From contig PASO01000070.1 in NCBI GenBank assembly GCA_002712135.1, positions 17,649-22,926 on the forward strand: a stretch of DNA of 5,278 bases. Direction: 5' to 3'. How positions within the stretch are numbered: the stretch's first letter is position 1; the number at the start of each line of letters is the position of its first letter. Source of the stretch: Gammaproteobacteria bacterium (lineage in GTDB: Bacteria > Pseudomonadota > Gammaproteobacteria > Pseudomonadales > Azotimanducaceae). The translations under genes and the position numbers were made by a program. This document shows positions 4,996-5,278 of the stretch, in pieces. The notes under the pieces are model-generated. The model had not been told where the DNA came from. It did no database searches and was given only the letters and a program-made list of their open reading frames with translations.

Positions 4996-5278
4996 ATGGC
5001 CACAGAATCTATTCCAACGACACTCCGAGGCTCCACGCCAATACAAGGCATCGAAACTGTCAAAAGACCTCCGGCATCGCCAAAGACCTCTTCTCTACCG
5101 CCGATCACATCAAAAATAAAGACCGCAGCGGAGCCCATTGAAAGAAATGCAGAAGACGCTGAGCGAGAAGTAACCAGAGCAATAGAGACCGTTGAGATGA
5201 TGATGGATATTCATAATCGATCGGTTCTTTTTCTCGTTGATGAAGAGTCTGGTGCTGACGTAATCAAGGTCGTTGATG
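4996..5278 (+). CDS. flaG: FlaG family protein (3' end cut off by window edge)
   Basis: FlaG-family proteins influence flagellar filament length in several bacteria; their biochemical role is poorly defined. Ninety-four codons are visible from ATG 4996. Residues 1-45 are a disordered-looking segment rich in Pro, Ser, Thr and Lys, followed by a charged helix (about 46-72, with AEDAEREVTRAIETVEMMM). The start of the conserved FlaG block is NRSVLFLVDEESGADVIKVV, matching the family pattern F.VDE.SG..VVKV.D. The end of the block, usually a T(G)E.IRQIP motif about 10 residues further on, lies outside the window, so the full length should be about 115-125 aa. The helix preceding the FlaG block is also typical. 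A weak GAAG lies 11 nt upstream of the start. The gene follows fliD and the small membrane gene in the same direction but after 237 bp, so it may have its own promoter. Confidence 0.9.
   Translation, partial: MATESIPTTLRGSTPIQGIETVKRPPASPKTSSLPPITSKIKTAAEPIERNAEDAEREVTRAIETVEMMMDIHNRSVLFLVDEESGADVIKVVD

Noticed and set aside
4846..5046. Minus-strand 66-codon frame across the flaG start
   Set aside because: It overlaps the flaG coding start antisense; its composition is unconvincing and there is no ribosome binding site.
1..5278. CRISPR array, tRNA, rRNA, insertion sequence or phage attachment site
   Set aside because: No spaced direct repeats, RNA-gene sequences, transposase motifs or terminal inverted repeats were seen on either strand.

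Overview
The window is part of a flagellar gene cluster, probably from a gammaproteobacterium with polar, FleQ/RpoN-type flagellar control. It holds two sigma-54 enhancer-binding proteins of the FleQ/FlrA and FleR/FlrC types beside fliE, fliD and flaG. Two strong -24/-12 promoters lie in front of the genes this circuit normally controls. Moderate GC content and the short gene set would fit a marine gammaproteobacterium, but the genus cannot be fixed from the sequence.

The left half (1-2891) is read on the minus strand. In transcription order it holds a FleQ-like activator that begins directly at its AAA+ domain (1860-2891), a 140-bp gap with an essentially perfect sigma-54 promoter (1744-1759) and a possible FleQ box (1833-1846), a FleR-like activator with a degenerate receiver domain (289-1710), and the start of fliE (275 to beyond position 1). 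The fleR stop codon overlaps the fliE ribosome binding site, so these two look like one operon. The kinase gene fleS, normally between fleQ and fleR, is absent.

A divergent intergenic region (2892-3151) separates the halves. It carries a sigma-54 promoter (3051-3066) and a good sigma-28 candidate (3098-3124), both aimed at fliD. It also holds a perfect 13-bp palindrome and a 47-codon minus-strand ORF of uncertain reality.

The right half is read on the plus strand: fliD (filament cap, 3152-4525), an unrecognised 67-aa two-helix membrane protein with an N-terminal CxxC (4555-4758), a 237-bp gap, and the 5' part of flaG (4996 onward). No fliS follows fliD within the window, and flaG lies downstream of fliD rather than upstream.

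The likely circuit is FleQ-like protein plus RpoN activating the fleR-fliE operon and fliD, with FliA (sigma-28) adding late expression of fliD. The most interesting point is that both activators appear to have lost their usual sensory inputs. The FleQ-like protein has no N-terminal domain or LFRS segment, and the FleR-like protein has no phosphoacceptor aspartate and no adjacent FleS.
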